Assembly (NCBI GenBank): GCA_029856145.1
Contig: JAHQWK010000029.1
Location: forward strand, 1 to 64,000
Reading direction: 5' to 3'
Length of the DNA: 64,000 bases
DNA from: Promethearchaeia archaeon
Lineage (GTDB): Archaea; Asgardarchaeota; Lokiarchaeia; Sigyniarchaeales; SOKP01
The notes beneath the pieces are model-generated. The model worked only from the letters and a program-made list of their open reading frames with translations. It was not told where the DNA came from and did no database searches. Position numbers and translations under genes: made by a program. Below are positions 17,977 to 26,192 of this stretch, in pieces (positions within the stretch are counted from its first letter, which is position 1; each line of letters starts with the position of its first letter).

Positions 17977-19671
17977 AAAAAACTAAAAAAACTAAGACAA
18001 AAAAAATATTATTTTCTTTTATTTATATTAACTTGTTTGTTTTTAAGCGTTTTTATATCTAGCTTTAATTCAAGTAATCCATTTAAACAAGAATTAAGTC
18101 CTAAAAATATTCAAACCTCATCAGTGCAATCCTTCAGTAGACAATGGCTTGCTAATAGGGATTTTGAGGACATTTCTTCATGGATATCTATCAAGGATGG
18201 TGATATATCAGACGTTGATGCGTTTATAAGTCAAGGTTGGGGTAATTATCTAATCCATGGTGATTCAGATGAGATAAGAATTGATGAGCCTCTTAATAAT
18301 ATCAATTGGCAAGATTATAACAATCCAAAATTCCCAATATCTCCCGATACTAATGGTAGTTCTTCAGCAGGATTATATATTACTCATCAATGGGATGAAA
18401 GTGATGATCAAACTCGAAATACACCGAGTATTCATTGGAAAAGAACCATACGAATGGGTTTTAACATGTCAGATTATATTATTACGGATGCCTCTCTTGA
18501 TGTAATTTTTAATGCTACAGTCACTGCTGTAGGATCAAATCCATTACAACCACATATAGGTGGAATTGAACGTCCTGGTGATTATACAGAAGGTCAATTT
18601 CCAAATCCACCAAATAATGAAACACAGCTTGCTATAGGTGATTTTGCTACTTTTTATGTACTTATTTCTGATGTAGAAAATAATAATGTTTTTCAAATTG
18701 CAGTAAATAAAACAACTGATCTTGGACAAGATACTCCAGAAGTAACAAATTATACAGATACAGCTCTCGATGAGGTTCCAAAAAATATTTTAATTTCTTA
18801 TTTAAACTCAGTTTTGGAATATGATAACTTTAATTTTACAATTACTTTAGGCATAGATGTTTATTGCGAAGACAACGAATATAACGTGGATATAGACACT
18901 TGGGACATGTTAATCATGAGATCATTTAATTTAACCTTTACATATAAAAAGAAAATAGACCAATTTACATCAATTTCATGGCAACAAACAGGAGACCAAA
19001 TTACAGGAGAGACTATCCAAGTAACAGGTGCTCAGTTGAATTTTGACTTTAAAATTGATAATTCATGGCCCTCTAGCTTATCTCCTAATTCAGAAATTCG
19101 TGTGTTAATAAATAACAAACAAATAATCGAAACTATAAAATTAAGTAGAGCCACAGATTCTAGTCAAGAAGCTTACCCAGGTCGAATTGATGTAACATCA
19201 TTTATATCCAAAGATATAGATATTACTCTTTCGATTCAAGTCTACTTAGCAGATGAGTTTGGGTTATCTAAGAATATTACAATTTCTATTGATAACGTTT
19301 ATTTTCGAATTTATTGGAATTTATATACAGATGATATATTTTCAGAGCCACTTTTTTTCCGGGTGTTACTTATCGCTGCCAGTATTGCGGGTTTAAGCAT
19401 CGGAGGATATCTGGTTGCATATCAGAGAGTTTTAAAATATTCAAAACCAGTAAGAAAAGTAAGAAAATATAGAAGAACTTTAGTAAGGAAGAAAGATCCA
19501 TTAGTAAATATTATAAATAGAAAAGATGCTTTTAAGAAAAAGTATAAAAAAGAACTACATAAAACATCTTCCTTTTTAAGAGGAAAACCAACAGAAGAAA
19601 CTAAAACATTAGTTCAACCAAAACAACCAATAGAAACAAAAAAATTACCTGAAGGTAATAAAAATTTATAG
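17974..19671 (+). CDS. Secreted, C-terminally anchored surface protein 1 (tandem paralogue)
   Basis: 565 residues if translation starts at ATT 17974, or 544 from TTG 18037. The ATT start restores a complete signal peptide: basic MKKLKKLRQKK, then a hydrophobic core of some 18 residues. About 400 residues of extracellular, beta-rich, N-glycosylation-rich ectodomain follow, with motifs shared with the next gene (IITDASLDVIFNATVT, ITLGID, KKIDQFTS). One membrane helix near the C-terminus and a basic cytoplasmic tail (KPVRKVRKYRRTL) end it. I recognise no named family. The pair with 19694-21451 is clearly a tandem duplication. It is probably an Asgard cell-surface or adhesion protein. Confidence 0.65.
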   Translation: MKKLKKLRQKKYYFLLFILTCLFLSVFISSFNSSNPFKQELSPKNIQTSSVQSFSRQWLANRDFEDISSWISIKDGDISDVDAFISQGWGNYLIHGDSDEIRIDEPLNNINWQDYNNPKFPISPDTNGSSSAGLYITHQWDESDDQTRNTPSIHWKRTIRMGFNMSDYIITDASLDVIFNATVTAVGSNPLQPHIGGIERPGDYTEGQFPNPPNNETQLAIGDFATFYVLISDVENNNVFQIAVNKTTDLGQDTPEVTNYTDTALDEVPKNILISYLNSVLEYDNFNFTITLGIDVYCEDNEYNVDIDTWDMLIMRSFNLTFTYKKKIDQFTSISWQQTGDQITGETIQVTGAQLNFDFKIDNSWPSSLSPNSEIRVLINNKQIIETIKLSRATDSSQEAYPGRIDVTSFISKDIDITLSIQVYLADEFGLSKNITISIDNVYFRIYWNLYTDDIFSEPLFFRVLLIAASIAGLSIGGYLVAYQRVLKYSKPVRKVRKYRRTLVRKKDPLVNIINRKDAFKKKYKKELHKTSSFLRGKPTEETKTLVQPKQPIETKKLPEGNKNL

Positions 19672-19679
19672 AAAATAGT

Positions 19680-19696
19680 GGAGGTAAAATATAATT
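19680..19696 (+). promoter_or_regulatory. Shine-Dalgarno sequence and ATT start of surface protein 2
   Basis: GGAGGT (19680-19685) is followed after 8 bases by ATT (19694-19696) in frame with the ORF. An in-frame TAA at 19685 excludes earlier starts. The spacing is identical to that of the upstream paralogue (17960-17976). Confidence 0.55.
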
Positions 19697-21451
19697 TTAT
19701 ATCAAAAAATTAAAATTGAGAAATTACTCATTGTAGTGTTAATCTTTCTAATTCCATTATTTTCTCATATGATTTTTACAAATACGGTCATTGATAATTC
19801 TAAAATTAATTTAGAAACGGAAAACCTCAAGAATTCAAGGGTGGAATATCATCTGAATAAATCTTGGATTAAAAATCCTACATTTGATGGAACTGGACAC
19901 CCTTGGGAATCAAGAATAGAAGGTGATTATAGGGATGTCATGGGAAATATAGCTCTAGGTCAAGCAAATTATAAAATATTCGGTGATTCTAGAGAATTAA
20001 AGATTGATGATCCTTTAAATGATACAGATTGGGAACTATTTAGAAATCCAGATTTACCTATCTTACCAAATGGATTGAAGAACATTACTGAGAGTGGGTG
20101 TGTAGTTTCACATTCATGGGATGAAAATGTAAATCAAACTCATAATAGACCGAGTGCTCAATGGAAAAGAACTATAAATGTGCCTGTCGATATAAGAGAC
20201 TATATAATAACGGATGCCTCTCTTGATGTAATTTTTAATGCTACAGTAACAGTTTCTCCGTGGAATAACGGTGGAATAGACAGAGAGGGAGATCTAGGGT
20301 TAGATGATTATTCTACAGGTGATTACACAGAATTTTATGTTCTTCTTTCAGATGTGGAAGAAACTTTTCCATCAGTCAGAGTAGCTTATAATCATACAGG
20401 CGACCTTGGACTAGATGGTACTTCAGGTATTTACCCTGATACTCCTATGGAAATAGTTCCTAAAAACGTTTTAATAAGCATTTTATCATCGGTTTTGCAA
20501 ACAACTGGTTTTAATTTTACGATTACTCTTGGTATAGATATTTACTGTGAAGACAATGAATTGGGAGTAGATATAGATACCTGGAATTCTTTAATAATTA
20601 GGTCCTTTAATTTAACTTTCTCTTACGAGAAAAAAATTGATCAACTTACGTCATTATCATGGGAACAAGTAGGTAATGCAATAACAGGAACCAATGTTCA
20701 AGTTACAAATGCAAATCTTACATTTACATATAAGATTGATAGGCCATGGCCAGAGATATCTTCACCAAATTCCGAAATTAAAGTTCTACTCAATAATAAT
20801 TCAATGGCAGAAACAATTAAATTAAGTACAGCTAACAGTTCGTTCCAGATAGCAAAAGAGGGAGGATATGACGTTACATCCCTCATTTTAAAAGATACGA
20901 ATATCACCCTAGCAATCCAAGTTTATATGGCAGATGAGTTCGGTTTAGATCATAATATTACGATTTCCATAGATGATGCTTATTTAACAATTTCATATGT
21001 TGAGATTTTTCCCGAATTTTTTTCTGAGCCATGGGTATTTGCAGCATTATTAGTTTTCGCTAGCATAGCTACAGCAGGTATTGGAGGGTATTTTATTGCA
21101 TATCAAAGAGTTTTGAAGTATCCTAGACCCGTTAGAAAAGTGATGAAATATAGAAGAACTTTGAACAGAAGTAATGAGCCAGATGTCGCTATTATGCCTC
21201 GAAATGTAGCATTTAATATAGCATATAACCATGAATTAACTGCGACTTCTAAATCGTTAAAAATAAAACCAAGTGAGATAAAAAAACCGATCATTACAGA
21301 AAAAGAGGCTATTGAAAAACCATCAGATAAAATTTTAGATAAGAAAATAGAATCTGAAGAATTAATCACCAAATCCCTGGAAAAAAAAGAAGAACTTGAT
21401 GAGTTAGTTAAAGATTCTATAGGAGACGCATCAGAGACAGATAAATCCTAA
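19694..21451 (+). CDS. Secreted, C-terminally anchored surface protein 2 (tandem paralogue)
   Basis: 585 residues from ATT 19694, or 571 from GTG 19736. The longer form begins MLYQKIKIEKLLIVVLIF, a complete signal peptide, and starts 8 bases after a perfect GGAGGT. The ectodomain shares the same blocks as the preceding gene (IITDASLDVIFNATVT; ITLGIDIYCEDNE; KKIDQLTSLSWEQ; a C-terminal membrane helix; YQRVLKY and a basic tail). It differs in its final cytoplasmic tail, which is longer and Lys/Glu-rich. The two genes are separated by only 8-22 bases and form one operon. Function unknown; extracellular location is inferred from the signal peptide and single C-terminal anchor. Confidence 0.65.
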   Translation: MLYQKIKIEKLLIVVLIFLIPLFSHMIFTNTVIDNSKINLETENLKNSRVEYHLNKSWIKNPTFDGTGHPWESRIEGDYRDVMGNIALGQANYKIFGDSRELKIDDPLNDTDWELFRNPDLPILPNGLKNITESGCVVSHSWDENVNQTHNRPSAQWKRTINVPVDIRDYIITDASLDVIFNATVTVSPWNNGGIDREGDLGLDDYSTGDYTEFYVLLSDVEETFPSVRVAYNHTGDLGLDGTSGIYPDTPMEIVPKNVLISILSSVLQTTGFNFTITLGIDIYCEDNELGVDIDTWNSLIIRSFNLTFSYEKKIDQLTSLSWEQVGNAITGTNVQVTNANLTFTYKIDRPWPEISSPNSEIKVLLNNNSMAETIKLSTANSSFQIAKEGGYDVTSLILKDTNITLAIQVYMADEFGLDHNITISIDDAYLTISYVEIFPEFFSEPWVFAALLVFASIATAGIGGYFIAYQRVLKYPRPVRKVMKYRRTLNRSNEPDVAIMPRNVAFNIAYNHELTATSKSLKIKPSEIKKPIITEKEAIEKPSDKILDKKIESEELITKSLEKKEELDELVKDSIGDASETDKS

Positions 21452-21463
21452 TATAAATTACTC

Positions 21464-22012
21464 TTATCTTTTTAAACAAGCCATTATTGCAGCATCATGG
21501 TAATTCCCATGAAAATTTAAATATTCTTTTAATACACCTTCTTCATTAAAACCACATTTTTCAAAAAGAGTAATAGACTTCTCATTTTCTATTGCAATGT
21601 AAGCTTCAAGTCTATTTAATTTTAGATGATTATATCCTATGTTTTTAATCAAGTTTAGAGATATTTCTGCTAACCCTTTACTCCAAAAAGAAGGAACTAA
21701 CCAAATACCAATCTGAGCTCGACGATGCTGCCAGTTAATATTCCAAAGACTAATCGAGCCAATTTTCACTTTATTAACTTCAAGAAACTCAATTATATAA
21801 TTAAATTGAATATTATTATCCCAATATTTTAAATAACCTTTAATTAATCTTTTCGAGTGTTCTAATGTCTTTAATGGGCCCAAAGATAAATAGGTTATCA
21901 AATCCCTGTTATTTAGGCTTTTAAATACAAATTCTACATCATCTTTAGAAATTTTCCTAAGGAAAAGATTTCCATCATTAATTTCTTCCACAATTTCAGA
22001 GTTTCTTATCAT
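21464..22012 (-). CDS. GNAT family N-acetyltransferase (RimJ/RimL type)
   Basis: 182 residues of a complete GNAT domain with the usual RimJ/RimL layout: an N-terminal NGNLFLRKI strand, IGSISLWNINWQHRRAQIG, the acetyl-CoA pyrophosphate-binding region near WSKGLAEISLNLI, and the C-terminal SITLFEKCGFNEEG motif. It transfers acetyl from acetyl-CoA to a protein N-terminus or small amine; the substrate cannot be told. It is convergent with the surface-protein operon, its stop lying 13 bases from that operon's. It probably forms a separate unit from the downstream enoyl-CoA hydratase, from which it is upstream and separated by a 105-base gap. Confidence 0.85.
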   Translation of the reverse strand: MIRNSEIVEEINDGNLFLRKISKDDVEFVFKSLNNRDLITYLSLGPLKTLEHSKRLIKGYLKYWDNNIQFNYIIEFLEVNKVKIGSISLWNINWQHRRAQIGIWLVPSFWSKGLAEISLNLIKNIGYNHLKLNRLEAYIAIENEKSITLFEKCGFNEEGVLKEYLNFHGNYHDAAIMACLKR

Positions 22013-22117
22013 AATTTAGATTTTAATATTATTATCTCATATAATAAAAAAAATATTTATATATTTTTAAAAAAAAAGATTAAAAAATGAATATGAAAAA
22101 AAGGAATATATTAATTT

Positions 22118-22948
22118 TTATATCCCACCAGTGAAATTTGGTTTTCTTTTTTCTAAAAAGGCTTTGATACCTTCACTAACGTCTTTAGATCCACTATTTA
22201 CACCGAATCCTAACATTTCGAATTGACTACCTACTTGAATGGGTACTTGAGTCCCAAATTTTACTGCTTTCTTAATTACTAATAAGCTAGTTGTAGGTGC
22301 ATGTCCTAACCATGAAGCCTTTTCATGAATAAGGTTTTCAAATTCTTCACCATCATCACATAGATAACTTACATGACCCCATTCATACATTTTATCTGCG
22401 GGTATTCTTTCTCCAAAATAAATCATATTTAATGCTCGGTTCACTCCAATACGTCTTGCCATTCTTTGAGTGCCTCCATTTCCAGGAAAAATTCCTCTAT
22501 TTATTTCAGGAAATGCGAAAAATGATCTTTTAGTAGCAATTAAAATATCACAGACAAGAGTTAATTCACATCCTCCTCCAAAAGCATAACCATCTATTGC
22601 ACCGATTACTGGTTTTGGAAATTGTTCAATTAAACTATAATATCTATGTTTTTGTTGCATAGCTATGGTCCAGTGAACAGGAATATTAAATTTTAATCCT
22701 TTCCCCATAGGAGAAGATAAATCTGCACCAGCAGAAAACGCAGGTTTCTTAGTAACATTTTTAGTTCCTCGAAGAACTATACATCTAACACTGCTTTCAG
22801 TTTCGAATTGTTCCATCGCTTCATAAATTTCTCTTAATGTTTGCGTCGTAAGTGCATTTAATTTATTAGGCCTATTAATTGAAATTACTGCATAATTACC
22901 TTCTTCATTTCTCTCTACCATTACATGTTCAAATTTCTTTTCTGACAT
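22118..22948 (-). CDS. Enoyl-CoA hydratase/isomerase (crotonase family)
   Basis: 276 residues with both catalytic glutamates of the classical hydratases visible: the one in GGCELTLVCD and the one in PEINRGIFPGNGGTQR. The oxyanion segment (FSAGADLSS) is also intact. It hydrates 2-enoyl-CoA to 3-hydroxyacyl-CoA. It lies next to a 3-hydroxyacyl-CoA dehydrogenase (23127-24302) on the same strand, with 178 bases between, so the two may catalyse successive steps of beta-oxidation or crotonyl-CoA/butyryl-CoA conversion. An acyl-CoA dehydrogenase gene lies 14 kb away at 37391. The chain length is unknown. Confidence 0.9.
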   Translation of the reverse strand: MSEKKFEHVMVERNEEGNYAVISINRPNKLNALTTQTLREIYEAMEQFETESSVRCIVLRGTKNVTKKPAFSAGADLSSPMGKGLKFNIPVHWTIAMQQKHRYYSLIEQFPKPVIGAIDGYAFGGGCELTLVCDILIATKRSFFAFPEINRGIFPGNGGTQRMARRIGVNRALNMIYFGERIPADKMYEWGHVSYLCDDGEEFENLIHEKASWLGHAPTTSLLVIKKAVKFGTQVPIQVGSQFEMLGFGVNSGSKDVSEGIKAFLEKRKPNFTGGI

Positions 22949-23097
22949 TTAATCTAACCTCTATTATTTGGTTTAAACAATCTTTAATATGTAGATTTAA
23001 ATTTAATTAGTATTATTTTTATTAAAATTAAAAATTTTCAATTTGAAATTCCTTAATATCCTTTTCCTCAAAAAAACTAAATAAAAAATAATAAAGA

Positions 23098-23111
23098 ATA
23101 AAAAAAAAAAA
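23098..23111 (-). terminator. Oligo-A (T on the coding strand) tract after the 3-hydroxyacyl-CoA dehydrogenase
   Basis: About fourteen A on the plus strand read as T on the minus strand, and lie just after the stop at 23127. This agrees with archaeal oligo-T termination and suggests that the dehydrogenase and hydratase are separate transcripts. Confidence 0.4.
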
Positions 23112-23126
23112 GTAAATTCTGTTAGA

Positions 23127-24302
23127 TTACTTTCTCATTTTAACAAATTCGCCAGATTTCATAAGTGCACAAGGTTTTAAGTATTCTTTTCCGGTCTCAA
23201 CTACAAGTTTTTCTAGTAACGCCGACCATTCAGTATAATTTCTTTTACCTGCTCCAAATGGACCAGGTGTATTCATTCCAGCCATATTTGCATCATCAAT
23301 TATTTTAAAACCACTCGCAACACCTTCTTCTAAAAGACGACAACCTTCGTTTAATGAAATAGCAAACAAAGCATTTATATCAAATAATCCTGCCTTGGTA
23401 GACATATCTGGTTGGGGTCTGCCTTTACTCCAATCATAGAATCCTTGACCAGTTTTTCTACCTAAAGTACCTTTCTCATACATTTCAGTAAGTACTTTTC
23501 CCGGTTTAAAGTCTGGATGTAATAGTTCAGCATTATAATTCATTCCATGTACAAGAGTATCAATACCAACATAATCCATTAACACACCTGGAGGCATAGC
23601 TGCGAGCTTACCCACATCGGCATCTATTTGATTCCATGGAATTCCTTTCTCTGCTGCTTGATCAAGAACCCAACTTATATAGATATTTCCTGGAGCGTTT
23701 AATCTATTTACAATAAAGCCAGGTCTATCCTTTAATACCGGAGCAATGAATCTTTTACCCCTCAAGACAGGAAGCGATTTAGCGACATCCATTGCGGCAT
23801 TAAATGTATCCTCTGAAGTATCTGCTCCTTTAATTACTTCAATGCATGCCATTAAAGGAACTGGATTGAAGAAATGCATTCCACATACTCTCTCTGGAGC
23901 ACCACTATCTTTACCGATTTCAGTTATGCTCATAAAGGAAGTATTAGAAGCAAAAATGATATGGGGGGGTCCGTTATCCATAATAGTCTTACATACTTCT
24001 TTCTTTGGAGCCATTTTTTCTACTATTGCCTCTATGACCATATCAGCATCTTTTACAGCAGAAGCTAAATCAGTTGATTTTTTACATCTTGCCATAACCT
24101 CCACGGTAGTAACACCTTCACCTAATTTACCCTTTTCCTCAGATTTTTTAACACCTGTTTCTATGCCTGAATAAGCTTTATTAACGAGTTCATCCTTGAT
24201 ATCAACTAATGTGACATTGTAGCCTGCCATTAAAGCTACTTGAGCAATTCCTTCACCCATAAGGCCTACACCTAAAGTTACAATATTTTTAATATCAGCC
24301 AT
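23127..24302 (-). CDS. 3-hydroxyacyl-CoA dehydrogenase
   Basis: 391 residues. The N-terminal NAD-binding motif is TLGVGLMGEGIAQ (GxGxxG) with the acidic LVDIKDE behind it. The catalytic histidine sits in GMHFFNPVPLM, and the asparagine-containing NTSFMS segment is present. The C-terminus has two helical halves (about 190-290 and 300-391), as in 3-hydroxybutyryl-CoA dehydrogenases with a duplicated C-terminal domain. It oxidises 3-hydroxyacyl-CoA, or reduces acetoacetyl-CoA, with NAD. A neighbouring hydratase (22118) suggests a beta-oxidation or butyrate-type pathway. No thiolase lies nearby. Confidence 0.9.
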   Translation of the reverse strand: MADIKNIVTLGVGLMGEGIAQVALMAGYNVTLVDIKDELVNKAYSGIETGVKKSEEKGKLGEGVTTVEVMARCKKSTDLASAVKDADMVIEAIVEKMAPKKEVCKTIMDNGPPHIIFASNTSFMSITEIGKDSGAPERVCGMHFFNPVPLMACIEVIKGADTSEDTFNAAMDVAKSLPVLRGKRFIAPVLKDRPGFIVNRLNAPGNIYISWVLDQAAEKGIPWNQIDADVGKLAAMPPGVLMDYVGIDTLVHGMNYNAELLHPDFKPGKVLTEMYEKGTLGRKTGQGFYDWSKGRPQPDMSTKAGLFDINALFAISLNEGCRLLEEGVASGFKIIDDANMAGMNTPGPFGAGKRNYTEWSALLEKLVVETGKEYLKPCALMKSGEFVKMRK

Positions 24303-24410
24303 TTTTTTAATTTCAACCTCTTAAAATTAAATTTAAAATTGAATTTAGTAATGTTAAATTTAACATCAATTATATTTTTTTTTTAAAGATATTGAGAATA
24401 TAAAATAAAT

Positions 24411-24938
24411 TTATTTATAAAAAATTAATTCTTCAACACATACGTCTTTCTCAACATCATTTTCAAGAAAGTTGATCTCAACTTTTTTTATTTTGTTCCC
24501 TAATAATTTCTGAAATGCGGTTTCAAAGTATCCCTTATTAGTTCTACAAAAATATTTTCCGTAATTTAATTTTTCGCGATGGCTGATTGGTGTACGTAAA
24601 AAGCAGTGATTTTCAATAACAATTCTAACTTTTTCATCATATTGTTCAATGTCTCTTACTTGGAGTGAATAAAATTCTTTTAATTCTTCCATCAAAATTA
24701 CTAAAGCTTCCATTATTTCAAATTCTTCCTTACCATATTCCCTTTTAATTCTTTCCGCAATCGTAGTCCCAGGAAACACCCCTATTTGATAAAGAATGGA
24801 AAGTAAACTATTACGGCCAAAAACATCATAAACTTTATAAACTAACGATTCGCTAATTACTTCAAATCCTTTAATTGAATTGATATTTTTAATTGGATTT
24901 TGTATTCTCTCATTTATTTCTTCTATATATTCTTCCAC
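24411..24938 (-). CDS. V4R-like (4-vinyl reductase) domain protein, putative
   Basis: 175 residues. The N-terminal half is helical (FEVISESLVYKVYDVFGRNS, TTIAERIKREYG). The C-terminal half has the pattern of a V4R domain: ENHCFLRTPISHREK, then CRTNKGYFETAFQKLLG, and last NDVEKDVCVEELIFY, with three cysteines where that fold often has them. V4R domains bind small hydrophobic ligands or metals and act as sensors. The match is by pattern only and could be wrong. It stands alone between two unrelated genes. Confidence 0.4.
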   Translation of the reverse strand: MEEYIEEINERIQNPIKNINSIKGFEVISESLVYKVYDVFGRNSLLSILYQIGVFPGTTIAERIKREYGKEEFEIMEALVILMEELKEFYSLQVRDIEQYDEKVRIVIENHCFLRTPISHREKLNYGKYFCRTNKGYFETAFQKLLGNKIKKVEINFLENDVEKDVCVEELIFYK

Positions 24939-25028
24939 TATAAAATACCCCTAATTTCAAAGAGTAAGTCTAAAAACTAATAAATTCTTATTAAATAATT
25001 ATCGCTGTTGATCTATTTAAAAATTTCT

Positions 25029-25523
25029 TTAGATTTTTGACTCTAAGGACTCATTTATTTTAATTATTTTTCTCACCACTTTCTCAACCTGAACATCAAT
25101 AACGGTAAGAACTTTTCTATAAGTTTCATTAGATGTATAATATGGATCGATAATATTAATATTGTGAGATTCTCCGTTAAATTCCTTTAGTGTAAATATT
25201 TTTTTTTTAATCTCTCGAACATTTATAAAGGTATTTTTAATATCCTTTGAATGCTTGTTTTCCATTGTAAGAACTAAATCCTGCTTTTCTAATAATCTAC
25301 GATTTACTATCTTTGGAATAAAATCTGAATGTTTAACGCCTTTTTCATTTAAATATTTTTGAGATTCTGGCTGTATATAGTTAAAAGCATTAAAAAATCC
25401 ACAAGAGTCGAATTCCAAATCTGCATCAAGTTTTTCAGCATAATAACGAGCTAAATATTCTGCTGCTGGAGATCTTGCAGTATTTCCTAGACATACAAAG
25501 AGAACTCGCCTAATTTTATTCAT
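25029..25523 (-). CDS. Low-molecular-weight protein tyrosine phosphatase / arsenate reductase family (copy 1)
   Basis: 164 residues. The active-site loop CLGNTARS (C11 to R17) is the CX5R signature, and the acid Asp is in DPYYTSNETY. Members dephosphorylate tyrosine, arginine phosphate or arsenate. The second cysteine pair used by thioredoxin-linked arsenate reductases is not evident, so a phosphatase is more likely. It is the downstream member of a tandem pair with 25553-26086 and is separated from it by 29 bases. The pair lies divergent to the SIR2-TPR gene at 26193. Confidence 0.8.
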   Translation of the reverse strand: MNKIRRVLFVCLGNTARSPAAEYLARYYAEKLDADLEFDSCGFFNAFNYIQPESQKYLNEKGVKHSDFIPKIVNRRLLEKQDLVLTMENKHSKDIKNTFINVREIKKKIFTLKEFNGESHNINIIDPYYTSNETYRKVLTVIDVQVEKVVRKIIKINESLESKI

Positions 25524-25552
25524 GTTTTTGTGATTTTTTTTCTTGATATTTC

Positions 25553-26086
25553 TTACAAATTAACTTCTAATTTATTATGTTCAATAATCTTTTCAACAGT
25601 TTTTAATACACCCTCCTCAATTTTTTCGAGAATTTTATTATACTCTTCTTGAGGTAAATAAAAGGGATCTTCTATTTCTAAATTTTTTTTTTCTCCTGCA
25701 AATTCCAATAGTAAGAATACTTTTTCATCTAGATCTTTAAGATTTTTAAACTTTCTTTTCAATTTATCAATATGATGTTTTTGTTCGAATCCTAAAACAA
25801 GATCTTGCTTTTCTAATAATTGAAAATCTATTCTTTTTGTTTTAAAATCATGAATATCAATACCTTTAGACTTTAAATAATTTGCAGTTCCGGGTTGAGC
25901 AGTTTCATAGTAATGATAAATCCCAGCTGAATCGAATTCTACATTCTTCAACTCTTCTTTAAATTTTGTTTCTTTCAGCCAGTTTGCAAATGCTTCTGCA
26001 AACGGACTTCTGCAGGTATTTCCTGCACAATAAAAAAGGACTTTCTTTATCTTAGACATTTTTAATTCTTCTTGTTCCTTATTCAA
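25553..26086 (-). CDS. Low-molecular-weight protein tyrosine phosphatase / arsenate reductase family (copy 2)
   Basis: 177 residues with CAGNTCRS as the CX5R loop (C20 to R26), and the acid Asp in the DPFYLPQEEY segment. It may start at the ATG at 26059 (MSKIKKVLFYC), which aligns better with the family. Compared with copy 1 it has an additional cysteine in the loop (NTCRS). The tandem pair suggests recent or functional duplication. The gene diverges from the SIR2-TPR gene at 26193 across a 106-base gap that likely holds both promoters. Confidence 0.8.
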   Translation of the reverse strand: MNKEQEELKMSKIKKVLFYCAGNTCRSPFAEAFANWLKETKFKEELKNVEFDSAGIYHYYETAQPGTANYLKSKGIDIHDFKTKRIDFQLLEKQDLVLGFEQKHHIDKLKRKFKNLKDLDEKVFLLLEFAGEKKNLEIEDPFYLPQEEYNKILEKIEEGVLKTVEKIIEHNKLEVNL

Positions 26087-26192
26087 TAGAAATATTTTCT
26101 GTTAAAAAAAAATTTTGATCAACTTCAAAAGGAAAAAAAAATATAGAACAAAACAGAAGACTAAAAGATTCTAGAATATTAAGGAATTTAGT

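Noticed and set aside
23746..24174. Open frame of 142 residues opposite the dehydrogenase
   Set aside because: Opposite-strand shadow of the 3-hydroxyacyl-CoA dehydrogenase.
26168..26177. ATTCTAGAAT palindrome before the SIR2-TPR gene
   Set aside because: Only ten bases and easily found by chance in AT-rich DNA.
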